A stretch of 64,000 nt of DNA from an uncultured Coriobacteriaceae bacterium (GTDB taxonomy: Bacteria; Actinomycetota; Coriobacteriia; Coriobacteriales; Eggerthellaceae). A program made the translations under genes and the position numbers. Below the pieces are notes generated by a model that was given only the letters and a program-made list of their open reading frames with translations, was not told the origin of the DNA and did not search any database. The stretch lies in NCBI GenBank assembly GCA_937937585.1, contig CALDCB010000008.1, positions 310,001 through 374,000 on the forward strand. Reading direction: 5' to 3'. The stretch's first letter is position 1; each line of letters opens with the position of its first letter. This document shows positions 27,551 through 36,020 of this stretch, piece by piece.

Positions 27551-27806
27551 ATCGTCCTCCCACGCTTTCCTCTTCAGCAAGGGACAGTATGGGGATCCGT
27601 TCTATCAACCGTTTAACCATGGTCAGACAGCAAGATGCAAATCTCGCGAGTTTTTCCAACATCGATTAGGCGCGAAATCCCCGCCGCTCCAGCAAAGCAG
27701 GTCAGCGCCTGGGCAAAAACCGCGTCATCGAAATGTCTCCACAGACTACGTTTGCGCGAATACGAGAAGTGTGCGAAAATATCTCCTCACCGAAAGGCAA
27801 CAAGAT

Positions 27807-27881
27807 GGTCGAGTGGCGCAGCGGGAGCGCAGGTGCCTTACAAGCACAAGGTCGGGGGTTCAAATCCCTCCTCGACCACCA
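27807..27881 (+). tRNA. tRNA-Val (UAC)
   Basis: The plus strand folds into a standard cloverleaf of 75 bases with an encoded CCA. It has a perfect 7-bp acceptor stem (GGTCGAG / CTCGACC), anticodon TAC in loop CTTACAA, and T-loop TTCAAAT. Confidence 0.97.
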
Positions 27882-27892
27882 TCGAAACGCAA

Positions 27893-27922
27893 GACGCCGC
27901 GCGAGAGCACGGCGTCTTTTTC
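27893..27922 (+). terminator. Terminator of tRNA-Val
   Basis: A 7-bp GC-rich hairpin (27893-27899 with 27910-27916) is followed directly by six Ts. Confidence 0.88.
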
Positions 27923-27976
27923 TTTATCTGCAGACAGAAGGGACCAACGACCGCGAAGCGTTCCGCGGAGCATCTT

Positions 27977-28519
27977 ATGAAGAGCACCGACCAAACGAAG
28001 AGCGATATCCTCGAGGCGTTCTGGCGCCTTTACGCCCAAAAACCGCTGGACAAGATCACCATTCGCGAGCTCACCGAAGTGGCGGGATACAACCGAGGCA
28101 CCTTCTACCTGCACTATCAAGACATCTACGATCTCTTCGAAAGCGAAAAGTCCCGTCTTCTTGCGGAAATGGAAGAGTGCGTGGCCTACTGTTCGGGCAA
28201 CATGGGAAAGATCGAGCTCATCAAGCTGATGATGCATGTCCTTGACCTATACGAGCGTAATCGCACGCAAATCGTGCTTCTTCTGGGAGAACGAGGCGAT
28301 CCTGCGTTCATGAAGAAGCTCCGGGGCATGATGAAGCAAATCCCCCTATGGAAGGCAGCCGACCCCAACTTGAAAGCATCACCTGGCGAGCGCGATCTTC
28401 TGCTTGAACAGAACGTTGCAGGCGTGTTGTTCCTGATTGAAGCGTGGCTTGAAGACCCACGCGGCGTGTCGCCAACGGGGCTGCTCCACCTTATTTACGA
28501 TACCGCCATCAAGCGCTAG
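27977..28519 (+). CDS. TetR-family transcriptional regulator
   Basis: The 180-residue protein has the N-terminal TetR helix-turn-helix: KITIRELTEVAGYNRGTFYLHYQDIYDL (about residues 26-53, shown in part). A ligand domain typical of the C-terminal TetR fold class (PF14278-like) follows. The ATG at 27977 has a CGGAG ribosome site. It is convergent with the ABC importer genes, which it may or may not control. Confidence 0.85.
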   Translation: MKSTDQTKSDILEAFWRLYAQKPLDKITIRELTEVAGYNRGTFYLHYQDIYDLFESEKSRLLAEMEECVAYCSGNMGKIELIKLMMHVLDLYERNRTQIVLLLGERGDPAFMKKLRGMMKQIPLWKAADPNLKASPGERDLLLEQNVAGVLFLIEAWLEDPRGVSPTGLLHLIYDTAIKR

Positions 28520-28590
28520 CGGCTTAAAGCCTCCAACGCTCGGGCTTCACGCGCACGCAACCGCCAAGCCCGACCAAGCACATGCCATCC

Positions 28591-29382
28591 CTAGCGCCAG
28601 CGCGCGACGCGCCTCTCAACCAAGTCGATAACCGCATAAAGCGCCACACCCAAAACAGCCATGGCAATGATCCCCGCGAACATACGAGCATAGTTCACCA
28701 GCGCCCACGATTGCATAATGAAATAGCCCAGGCCCGTTGAGCCGGCAATGGCCTCGGCGAAGAACAACACCGCGATGGCAGTGCCCGTGGAGATACGCAA
28801 GCTGGTCAAAACCGCAGGCAGCGTTGCCGGAGCAATAACAAGGCGCAGCACGTCGGCCGAAGAAGCGCCCAATGCGCGCACTGCATCGATCTGATCTTGC
28901 GGCAGACCGCGAACGGCATCGCGCACCGCAACCAGCACCTGGAAGAACACGGTGATGGAAATGAGCGCGATCTTAGGCGCGTCCGCCAAACCCAGGAACA
29001 CCAGCAAAATCGGAAGCAGAACGACCTTGGGGATCGGGTACAGCAGGTAAAGCACGGGCGCAAACAGGCCATCAAGCACCCTGGAGCGAGCGCATACCAA
29101 AGCTATCGGCACGGCAAGCACCGTTCCGATAGCCACGGAAGCCACCACACGATACGCGCTCACCACGAAATCGGGCGCAAGCGCATGAACATTGGCGGCC
29201 AGCACCGCGAACGTCGCGCCAGGCGTGGGAAGAGCCGGCGAATGCAGCGCGACCGATGTCGCCCACCAGCCGGCAAGTATGAACGCAACGGCGAAAAGAC
29301 AGCCGCCAATCTTCTTTAAAGCCGACGGCGCCAGCAACCGCCTAAACTGCGACGCTCCCACTGAAGCCCGTTTCGCTTTCAC
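28591..29382 (-). CDS. ABC importer permease, sulfonate/nitrate/taurine type
   Basis: The 263-residue protein has about six membrane helices and the binding-protein-dependent transport motif region RGLPQDQIDAVRALGASSADVLR (EAA-like loop, near residues 150-175, shown in part). It is of the SsuC/TauC/ThiX class. The start is GTG at 29382, overlapping the ATPase gene's stop by one base, with GGGAGG as ribosome site. Confidence 0.85.
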   Translation of the reverse strand: MKAKRASVGASQFRRLLAPSALKKIGGCLFAVAFILAGWWATSVALHSPALPTPGATFAVLAANVHALAPDFVVSAYRVVASVAIGTVLAVPIALVCARSRVLDGLFAPVLYLLYPIPKVVLLPILLVFLGLADAPKIALISITVFFQVLVAVRDAVRGLPQDQIDAVRALGASSADVLRLVIAPATLPAVLTSLRISTGTAIAVLFFAEAIAGSTGLGYFIMQSWALVNYARMFAGIIAMAVLGVALYAVIDLVERRVARWR

Positions 29383-30161
29383 TAGCGCACCTCCCAGCCG
29401 TTGTCGCCGAAAAGAGCCGCACGCACTTTGACGCACGTCTTCGCGAAGGCATCCGAATCGCGAAAACCCTGCTCGCCCATGGAGGGATTCTCGACAACCG
29501 CAGCAACGGTGCCGGGGCGCGACGTCATCACGAAAATGCGCTGACCCAAGAAAACAGCTTCGTCAATGGAGTGCGTCACGAGGATCTGCGTCTGCGATCG
29601 GCGCTTCCGTAGGTCCAGCAGCATGTCCTGAAGAGACTCGCGAAGCAGGGCGTCAACCGCCGACAGGGGTTCGTCCATCAAGAGAAGGTCGGCATCCATG
29701 GCGATGGCACGGGCCAACGCAAGACGCTGTTTCATGCCGCCCGAAAGCTCCTTCGGAAACGCGTCGGCGAAATCAACCAGGTCGACCTCGCGCAAAGCTT
29801 CAAGAGCCCGTTCGCGCGACTCACGCGCACCGGCCTTTTGAATCGTCAGGCCAAGCGCGGCGTTTTGCGCCACGGTCTTCCATGGAAGAACACCCAGCCC
29901 CTGGGGAATGAACGCCGTCGTGCGACGAGGCTCGTCGACGGGGTCGCCACCGATCGAAACACTTCCACTAGTCGGCTTCAGGATTCCCGCAAGCATATGC
30001 AGCGTAGAGGACTTCCCACAACCCGAGGGGCCGATGATCGCGACGGCCTCACCGGGCGCGACGGACAAAGTCACGTCGTCCAACGCGACAACCGAATCGT
30101 TTTCGCCACGATACGCCAAACCCACATGCGACAGCTGCACCCGCGGGCCCGCCTGCGTCAT
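29382..30161 (-). CDS. ABC importer ATPase, sulfonate/nitrate/taurine type
   Basis: The 259-residue ATPase has Walker A GPSGCGKSS, Q-loop FIPQGLGVLPW, signature LSGGMKQRLALARAI, Walker B LLLMDEPLSAVD and the switch His (VTHSIDEA). It resembles SsuB/TauB. The start at 30161 has an AGGAAA site; the frame is open 18 codons further upstream. Confidence 0.9.
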   Translation of the reverse strand: MTQAGPRVQLSHVGLAYRGENDSVVALDDVTLSVAPGEAVAIIGPSGCGKSSTLHMLAGILKPTSGSVSIGGDPVDEPRRTTAFIPQGLGVLPWKTVAQNAALGLTIQKAGARESRERALEALREVDLVDFADAFPKELSGGMKQRLALARAIAMDADLLLMDEPLSAVDALLRESLQDMLLDLRKRRSQTQILVTHSIDEAVFLGQRIFVMTSRPGTVAAVVENPSMGEQGFRDSDAFAKTCVKVRAALFGDNGWEVR

Positions 30162-30234
30162 CGTCTGATTTTCCTGCGCCGCAGCTCGGCGCCCCTCAAC
30201 CTGAAAATAAATCATCTACGAACGCACCAAACCC

Positions 30235-31242
30235 CTAGCGAATTGAAAAAGCACCGTTGGACTGGTCGTACGCAAGGTCCTTGGTCAGGTAGCCCTTACC
30301 TTCCATCCACTGCATGACGGGATCGACCATGTCGTTCGTGGGGAACTGACACAGCGGGTACTCGCTGATGGGATAGGTTGCAGCAACGGCATCCGACAAG
30401 TTCGCGTTCTTCACAAGCAGCTCGCGATACTTCTCGGGATCGGCGTTGATGTCATACGCGCAACTGTCCCAAATCTGCTTGAACATCTCAATAGCCTGAG
30501 CACCATCGCCCGAAAGCCAATCGTTGCGAACGGCCATCACCGACTGCGAGATGTTTTCACCCGTGGTGTCGTCAGCCAACGTAACGGCCCCCGACGCCTC
30601 GCCCAGTGCCAGCAAAGATGCAGGAAGGGCTGCAGCCTTAACCTCGCCCGACATCATAGCCTGGAAGCGGACGGGCAGCTTCTGCAGCTCAGACGTGACG
30701 GTCTGCTCGTTCGAGAGGCCGGCGCGTTCCATCAACACGTCCATGACGTACTCGAGGATGGTGTTCGTGCCCACGCCAACGGGAACGCCCGCCAGCTGGG
30801 AAAGCGAGGTGATGTCGCTATCGGGGCCGGTCTGAATACCGAAACGGCCCTGAGCCGCCGTGGTTCCCAAGGTGACCCACGAAAGCGAAAAGTCGGTGCC
30901 TCCCGCGAAAACGCTGGCCGCGACCATGATGTCGGTCATCGCCATCTGGACGTTTCCAGAAGAAATGCCCGCGATCAGCTCGGTTGCGGACTGGAACGAG
31001 ACAACCTCCGCCTCGATGCCTTCAGCCTCGAAGCGGCCTTCCGACTGAGCAACCCAAAACGGCAGGATATCCTCGGTGGGAAGCGTGCCGATGGTGACCT
31101 TGCCCATTTTGGAAGCCTTCGAAGAACTGGCCGAGCCAGCAGGCGAGCAGCCAACGACGCCTGACGCGCAAACAGCCAAGGACCCAGCGGCAAGAGCGGT
31201 GACGAAAGAACGGCGAGAAATGGCGGGCAGAGCGATCGGCAT
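30235..31242 (-). CDS. Substrate-binding lipoprotein of the ABC importer
   Basis: The 335-residue protein has a twin-arginine-like start (SRRSFVTALAAG) that ends in a lipobox (SGVVGC), so it is exported and lipid-anchored. The mature part resembles the NMT1/SsuA/ThiY fold (GTLPTEDILPFWVAQSEGRF near its start, shown in part). The ligand cannot be read from sequence; aliphatic sulfonates, taurine or a pyrimidine precursor are all possible. The ATG at 31242 has an AAGGAG ribosome site. A sulfonate importer beside a sulfite-respiration locus would make sense, but this is inference. Confidence 0.82.
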   Translation of the reverse strand: MPIALPAISRRSFVTALAAGSLAVCASGVVGCSPAGSASSSKASKMGKVTIGTLPTEDILPFWVAQSEGRFEAEGIEAEVVSFQSATELIAGISSGNVQMAMTDIMVAASVFAGGTDFSLSWVTLGTTAAQGRFGIQTGPDSDITSLSQLAGVPVGVGTNTILEYVMDVLMERAGLSNEQTVTSELQKLPVRFQAMMSGEVKAAALPASLLALGEASGAVTLADDTTGENISQSVMAVRNDWLSGDGAQAIEMFKQIWDSCAYDINADPEKYRELLVKNANLSDAVAATYPISEYPLCQFPTNDMVDPVMQWMEGKGYLTKDLAYDQSNGAFSIR

Positions 31243-31565
31243 GAGGTCTCCTTCGGTCAAGAATCATCGCATTCGATCGTAGTAAGCCAGATCAACCGCT
31301 TCAATGAACAATCCGCCCGGTGGTGTTGAGAGACGAACGCGCCGCCAAAGTCGGCTGCCGAGGCCAACTGCCAGGCCTTCGCCCACGCACCGGCGCAACC
31401 TGACGTCCGCTCGCGCACCCGCGCGTTTCAGTCGAAACCCAGCATCCCCGCTCGCTTGTCGCCTTTCGCCTGCCCCCACGCACACCCCGCGCAGCACAAC
31501 CTCCGCTCGTGCCCATTCAGTGGCAGCCCATCCAACCTGCGGGAAGGGTGTGTTAGTATATGCAC
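31243..31565. other. Intergenic stretch without a gene
   Basis: I find no supported coding sequence in these 323 bases. A TAGTAT element about ten bases before the tRNA-Glu gene could be its -10. Confidence 0.4.
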
Positions 31566-31641
31566 GCCCCCTTCGTCTAGCGGCCAAGGACGCCGACTTC
31601 TCAGGTCGGAAACGGAGATTCGAATCCTCCAGGGGACACCA
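31566..31641 (+). tRNA. tRNA-Glu (CUC) with two A-C mismatches
   Basis: The sequence folds as a 76-base glutamate tRNA with encoded CCA. The D-arm is GTCT/GGAC, the anticodon stem is a perfect CCGAC/GTCGG with loop TTCTCAG (anticodon CTC), and the T-loop is TTCGAAT. Two stem positions are A-C: 2-71 in the acceptor stem (GCCCCCT/AGGGGAC) and 53-61 in the T-stem (GGAGA/CCTCC), where nearly all tRNAs have G-C. It lies about 100 bases from hemL, convergent with the hem genes that consume glutamyl-tRNA. It may be a decaying or a specialised tRNA. Confidence 0.88.
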
Positions 31642-31652
31642 CAAAACACGAA

Positions 31653-31695
31653 AAGGCCCCTGCCATCTGCGATCCAATCGCTTGGCAGGGGCCTT
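31653..31695. terminator. Bidirectional terminator between tRNA-Glu and hemL
   Basis: A perfect 13-bp GC-rich stem (31653-31665 with 31683-31695) is followed by CTTAT on the plus strand and by TTCG after TT on the minus strand. It serves the convergent tRNA-Glu and hemL. Confidence 0.85.
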
Positions 31696-31747
31696 CTTAT
31701 GCGCCAAGGCCTCCGTTGGCATACGTTAACGCCTTCGTTGGCACACG

Positions 31748-33085
31748 TTAAAGGCTCGCGAGCACCTCGCGAGCAGCCTCGATGAACGCATCAACCTCGG
31801 CAGGCGTATGCGCGCATGACAGGAACAGCGCCTCGAACTGGCTGGGAGCGATAAGATAGCCACACTCGAGCATACCCGAGAAATAACGCGCGAACTTGTC
31901 GGTGTCGCACGTAGCCGCGCCATCCCAATCGCGAACAGGCTGATCGGTGAAGAAGATGGTCGCCAAAGCACCCACGCGGTTCACCTGAGCCGAAACGCCC
32001 GTGTCGGCAATGGCAGCCTTCAGACCCGCCTCAAGACGCGCGCCCAAGAGCTCAAGATAGTCGTAAATCCCCTGACCAGCAGCCTCAGGATTGACCGAAG
32101 CAGGGACGACGCCCGCTTCCAGCGTTCCCAGCTGAGCCAAGCCAGCTTCCATGGCAACGGGGTTGCCGGAAAGCGTGCCCGCCTGGTACACGGGGCCGTT
32201 CGGTGCGAGCTGATCCATGATCTCGGCGCGACCGGCAAAGCAGCCGACGGGGAAACCGCCGCCGATGATCTTGCCGAACGTGCACAGGTCGGGCATGACG
32301 CCGTAACGCTCCTGCGCACCGCCAAGGGCAACGCGGAAACCGGAGATAACCTCGTCGAATATAAGAAGCGCGCCGAACTCATCGCACAGCTCGCGCAGGC
32401 CCTGCAGGAAACCCTCGGCAGGAGCGACCGCCCCCATGTTGCCGGCAACGGGCTCGACGATGATGCAAGCCACCTGATCCTTGTTCGCCTCAAGCGTGGC
32501 GCGAACGGAGTCAAGGTTGTTGTACACGCACACCAACGTATCGGCCGCAGTGCCCGCCGTCACGCCCGGCGTACCGGGAATCGAGAACGTGGCAACGCCC
32601 GAACCCGCGCTAACCAGCAGCGAGTCGGAGTGCCCATGATAATTGCCCTCGAACTTGATGATCTTGTCGCGATGCGTATAGCCGCGAGCCAAACGGATGG
32701 CGCTCATCGTAGCCTCGGTGCCACTGGAAACCATGCGCACCTTCTGAGCAGAAGGAACCAGCTTGCAGATCTTCTCGGCCAAGGCGATCTCGCTTTGGCA
32801 CGGAGCGCCATACGAGACGCCGCGATCAAGCTGAGCGCGCACGGCGTCATCGACGAAATCGGGCCTATGGCCGAAGATCATCGGGCCCCACGAGCCAATG
32901 AAATCGACGTACTCGTTGCCGTCGACGTCCCAAACGTGGCTGCCCTTGGCATGGTCGTAGAACACCGGGGTCTCGTTCACGTTCGCGAACGCGCGAACGG
33001 GAGAGTTCACACCACCGGGAATGCACGTGTTCGCCTCTTCGAAACAGGCGTCGGATCCTTTGTGGTTCGTCACCTCGTGGGTCAT
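31748..33085 (-). CDS. hemL: Glutamate-1-semialdehyde 2,1-aminomutase
   Basis: The 445-residue PLP enzyme makes 5-aminolevulinate from glutamate-1-semialdehyde, the second step of the C5 tetrapyrrole route. The class III aminotransferase motifs are clear: SGTEATMSAIRLARG, LLIFDEVISGFR and the PLP lysine in TFGKIIGGGFPVG. An AAGGAGGAAG ribosome site precedes the ATG. It is the last gene of the tetrapyrrole block; a hairpin separates it from hemB. Confidence 0.95.
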   Translation of the reverse strand: MTHEVTNHKGSDACFEEANTCIPGGVNSPVRAFANVNETPVFYDHAKGSHVWDVDGNEYVDFIGSWGPMIFGHRPDFVDDAVRAQLDRGVSYGAPCQSEIALAEKICKLVPSAQKVRMVSSGTEATMSAIRLARGYTHRDKIIKFEGNYHGHSDSLLVSAGSGVATFSIPGTPGVTAGTAADTLVCVYNNLDSVRATLEANKDQVACIIVEPVAGNMGAVAPAEGFLQGLRELCDEFGALLIFDEVISGFRVALGGAQERYGVMPDLCTFGKIIGGGFPVGCFAGRAEIMDQLAPNGPVYQAGTLSGNPVAMEAGLAQLGTLEAGVVPASVNPEAAGQGIYDYLELLGARLEAGLKAAIADTGVSAQVNRVGALATIFFTDQPVRDWDGAATCDTDKFARYFSGMLECGYLIAPSQFEALFLSCAHTPAEVDAFIEAAREVLASL

Positions 33086-33136
33086 TCTTCCTCCTTGCGG
33101 CGTTTCGCGACGCCGTTAGCAAAGTCTTAAGAAACC

Positions 33137-33167
33137 GACGGGGCGCAAGCATTGCGTACGCCCCGTC
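33137..33167 (-). terminator. Hairpin between hemB and hemL
   Basis: A perfect 9-bp stem of GACGGGGCG with its complement (33137-33145 with 33159-33167) is followed on the minus strand by GGTTTCTT. It may end or attenuate transcription from hemB into hemL. Confidence 0.55.
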
Positions 33168-33217
33168 CCAAAAACGCGTCGGCTTGCCAACCGGAACCCA
33201 GCGCGCGTCAGTTCATT

Positions 33218-34204
33218 TTACTCGGCAAGCCAGCGGGCGGCTTCCTTTGCATGGTACGTGATGATCATGTCGGCACCAGCACGCTTGATGCTGGTAAGCA
33301 GTTCCAAAACAACGCGCTTCTCGTCGATCCAGCCGTTTTGAGCGGCGGCCTTCACCATGGAGTACTCACCCGACACGTTGTAGGCAACCGTGGGGAAACC
33401 GGTCTCGCTCTTCACGCGGTACAGAACGTCCAAATACGGAAGGGCAGGCTTCACCATGACCATATCGGCACCCTCAGCGATGTCGAAGCATGCCTCGCGC
33501 ACGCCCTCGGATGCGTTGGCCGGGTCCATCTGATATGCGCGCCTGTCGCCGAACGCCGGAGCGCTGTCGGCAGCATCGCGGAACGGGCCGTAGAAACCGC
33601 TCGCATACTTAGTGGAGTAGCTCATAATGGGGATTCGCTCGAAGCCGGCCTCGTCAAGGGCCTTGCGGATGGCGCCCACGCGGCCGTCCATCATGTCGGA
33701 CGGGGCAACCATCTGAGCGCCGGCCTTCGCGTGACTTACCGCCTCGTTGCACAGCAGTTCAAGCGTGGCGTCGTTGTTCACGTAGCCGTCAGAATCAAGC
33801 TTGCCGCAATGGCCGTGATCGGTGTACTCGCACATGCAAACGTCGGTGATGACGAACATCTCAGGAGCCTGCTCGCGGATGATGCGGATGGCATCCTGCA
33901 CCACGCCGTGCTCGTCCCATGCAGAAGAGCCGACCTCATCCTTCGACGCGGGAAGGCCGAACAGCAAAACGCTGGTAACGCCAAGCTTCAGCAGCTCGTC
34001 GATCTCGGGCATAAGAAGATCAAGCGACACCTGGAAAACGCCGGGCATGCTGGGAATCTCATCATGATGGCCCGTACCGGGCTTCACGAACAGCGGATAG
34101 ATGAAGTCCTTCGCGGAAAGCTCGGTCTCGCGAATGAACTGGCGGACCGTCTCGTTCTCGCGCATGCGGCGCGGACGATACGTCGGGAACTTGCCATACT
34201 CCAT
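33218..34204 (-). CDS. hemB: Porphobilinogen synthase (5-aminolevulinate dehydratase)
   Basis: The 328-residue enzyme condenses two 5-aminolevulinates. The two Schiff-base lysines are seen in SYSTKYASGFYGPFRDA and MVMVKPALPYLD. The cysteine-rich metal site CMCEYTDHGHCG marks the zinc-dependent type. An AAGGAGGAG ribosome site precedes the ATG. It follows cobA/hemD after a terminator-like hairpin. Confidence 0.96.
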   Translation of the reverse strand: MEYGKFPTYRPRRMRENETVRQFIRETELSAKDFIYPLFVKPGTGHHDEIPSMPGVFQVSLDLLMPEIDELLKLGVTSVLLFGLPASKDEVGSSAWDEHGVVQDAIRIIREQAPEMFVITDVCMCEYTDHGHCGKLDSDGYVNNDATLELLCNEAVSHAKAGAQMVAPSDMMDGRVGAIRKALDEAGFERIPIMSYSTKYASGFYGPFRDAADSAPAFGDRRAYQMDPANASEGVREACFDIAEGADMVMVKPALPYLDVLYRVKSETGFPTVAYNVSGEYSMVKAAAQNGWIDEKRVVLELLTSIKRAGADMIITYHAKEAARWLAE

Positions 34205-34253
34205 GAGTGTCTCCTCCTTGGATCTCTTCCTTCATGTTCGAGTTTACCGCTCA

Positions 34254-34287
34254 GAAAAAGCGAAGCTCCGGTTGGCACCGAAGCTTC
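34254..34287 (-). terminator. Terminator after cobA/hemD
   Basis: The hairpin 34262-34287 (GAAGCT/AGCTTC with an inner CGG/CCG) is followed on the minus strand by GCTTTTTC. It separates the dsrN-to-hemD chain from hemB. Confidence 0.7.
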
Positions 34288-34445
34288 AAACGAACAACCG
34301 AGTGCAAGGCGCCCCTTCGTTGAAATTCAGACAGCAAAGCCAAAGCGCGCTTTCAACAGAAGCCCGTGGCCGCGAAGCCGACAAAGTCGTCGTCTTGACG
34401 GCCTTGTAACGGCAACTTCACCGCAGCAACACCCCGCACCGGCGA

Positions 34446-36020
34446 TTAAGCGAACGACTCGCCAACCACCTGAACCAAGCCGGGGGTGGTGTACTCGGCA
34501 GCCTCGGCGGTCACAGTCAAGCCGGAATCGCGCATCGTCTGCGAGGTGATCGGCCCGATGCTCAAGCATGCGACGCCTTCCATGGCCTTCGCGAACGCGT
34601 CAGCGCCCATATCGTCGGACAGCATCGAGCAGAAATTCCGCACAGTCGAAGACGACGTGAAGGTCACCGCATCAAGCAAGCCCTCTTCAAGCAGGGCGCG
34701 CATGCGCTTCACCTGATCGGCTTCGTCGGGCATGACGGTATCGTACACGGCAACCACGTCAACCTCGGCGCCCTGTTCGCGCAAGAAGTCGATCATCATG
34801 TCGCGAGCGACGGCGGCACGCAGGACAAGCACGCGGCTTCCCTTGCCAACGCCTTCGTCGATCAGCGTTTCGGCAACCGACTCGGCAACGAAGCGCGGCG
34901 GCACGACGTCGGCCCTGATGCCGCGATCGGCAAGGACCTGAGCCGTGGCCGGCCCGATGGCGCATACCTTGGCGCCGCCGAACGCGCGGGCGTCCTTCCC
35001 CATCGCATCGAGCTGCCCGAAAAAGCTGTTAACGCCATTCGCAGACGTGAACACGACCCAGTCGTACGAGCCCAAGGAATCGGCAGCGGCCTCGATCGCG
35101 TCATCGACCGGGCGCGCGACCGTTTTGATGACAGGGAATTCAACGGGGTCGGCGCCCAAGTCACGAAGGCGGGACGACAGAGCCGACGCCTGCTCGCGAG
35201 AGCGCGTGACCGCGATGCGCTTGCCGAACAGCGGCCTAACATCGAACCACGCAAGCTTGTCGCGCAGCGTGACGGCATCACCGACAACGATAATGGCCGG
35301 AGCTTTGAACTGGGCTTTTTCCACCTTCTCGACAATATCGCCCAACGTCCCCGAAAGAACCTCTTGTTCGGGCGTGGTGCCCCAGCGAACAAGCGCAACG
35401 GGCGTGTTCTCGGGCCTGCCGAAATAAACCAAGCGCTCAACGATGTGAGGAAGATCGCGCACACCCATGTAGAAACACAGCGTACCCGCGTTCTGCGCGA
35501 ACGATTCCCAATTAATGGCGCTTTCGGGCTTGTCGGGAGTCTCGTGACCGGTTACCAAGGTAACGGCGCTTGCCAACCCGCGATGAGTGACGGGGATGCC
35601 CGCATAGGCGCATGCGGCAACGCCCGCCGTGATGCCGGGCACCACCTCGAAGCTAATATCGTTCGCAACAAGCTCGAGCGCTTCCTCGCCGCCGCGGCCG
35701 AAGACGAACGGATCGCCGCCCTTCAGGCGAACGATGTTCGCGCCGGGCTGCGCAAGAGCCTCGGCAACCAACAGCGCGTTGATCTCTTCCTGCGTGACAT
35801 GATTCGAGAAGCCCTTCTTGCCCACGAAGATCTTCTTGGCTTCGGGCCGCGCGAAGCGCATGACTGCATCCGAGGCCAGGTAGTCGTAAATAACCTCGTC
35901 GGCGTTTGAGAGCAATTCCTGCGCACGCAAGGTCAGCAGGCCTGGATCACCAGGACCGGCTCCCACAAGGTAGACCATGGCGGCGCTCACGCCCTGAAAC
36001 TCGTTCGTTTCGTTGCTCAT
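34446..36020 (-). CDS. cobA/hemD: Fused uroporphyrinogen-III C-methyltransferase / uroporphyrinogen-III synthase
   Basis: The 524-residue fusion has an N-terminal SAM-dependent methyltransferase (about 13-255: VYLVGAGPGDPGLLTLRA, RLKGGDPFVFGRGGEE, VVPGITAG, PVTHRG) and a C-terminal HemD domain (about 260-520: IAVTRSREQASAL, VVFTSANGVNSFF, TFTSSSTVRNF). It closes the linear tetrapyrrole and then methylates it to precorrin-2, committing flux to siroheme/cobalamin. The ATG overlaps the hemC stop (ATGA). Such fusions are common in anaerobic Gram-positives. Confidence 0.95.
   Translation of the reverse strand: MSNETNEFQGVSAAMVYLVGAGPGDPGLLTLRAQELLSNADEVIYDYLASDAVMRFARPEAKKIFVGKKGFSNHVTQEEINALLVAEALAQPGANIVRLKGGDPFVFGRGGEEALELVANDISFEVVPGITAGVAACAYAGIPVTHRGLASAVTLVTGHETPDKPESAINWESFAQNAGTLCFYMGVRDLPHIVERLVYFGRPENTPVALVRWGTTPEQEVLSGTLGDIVEKVEKAQFKAPAIIVVGDAVTLRDKLAWFDVRPLFGKRIAVTRSREQASALSSRLRDLGADPVEFPVIKTVARPVDDAIEAAADSLGSYDWVVFTSANGVNSFFGQLDAMGKDARAFGGAKVCAIGPATAQVLADRGIRADVVPPRFVAESVAETLIDEGVGKGSRVLVLRAAVARDMMIDFLREQGAEVDVVAVYDTVMPDEADQVKRMRALLEEGLLDAVTFTSSSTVRNFCSMLSDDMGADAFAKAMEGVACLSIGPITSQTMRDSGLTVTAEAAEYTTPGLVQVVGESFA

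Noticed and set aside
31264..31722. Open frames on both strands around tRNA-Glu
   Set aside because: They run through the tRNA and its terminator and have no ribosome sites or family signal.
33152..34549. Plus-strand frame of 465 codons over hemB
   Set aside because: Antisense shadow; hemB on the other strand has all catalytic residues.
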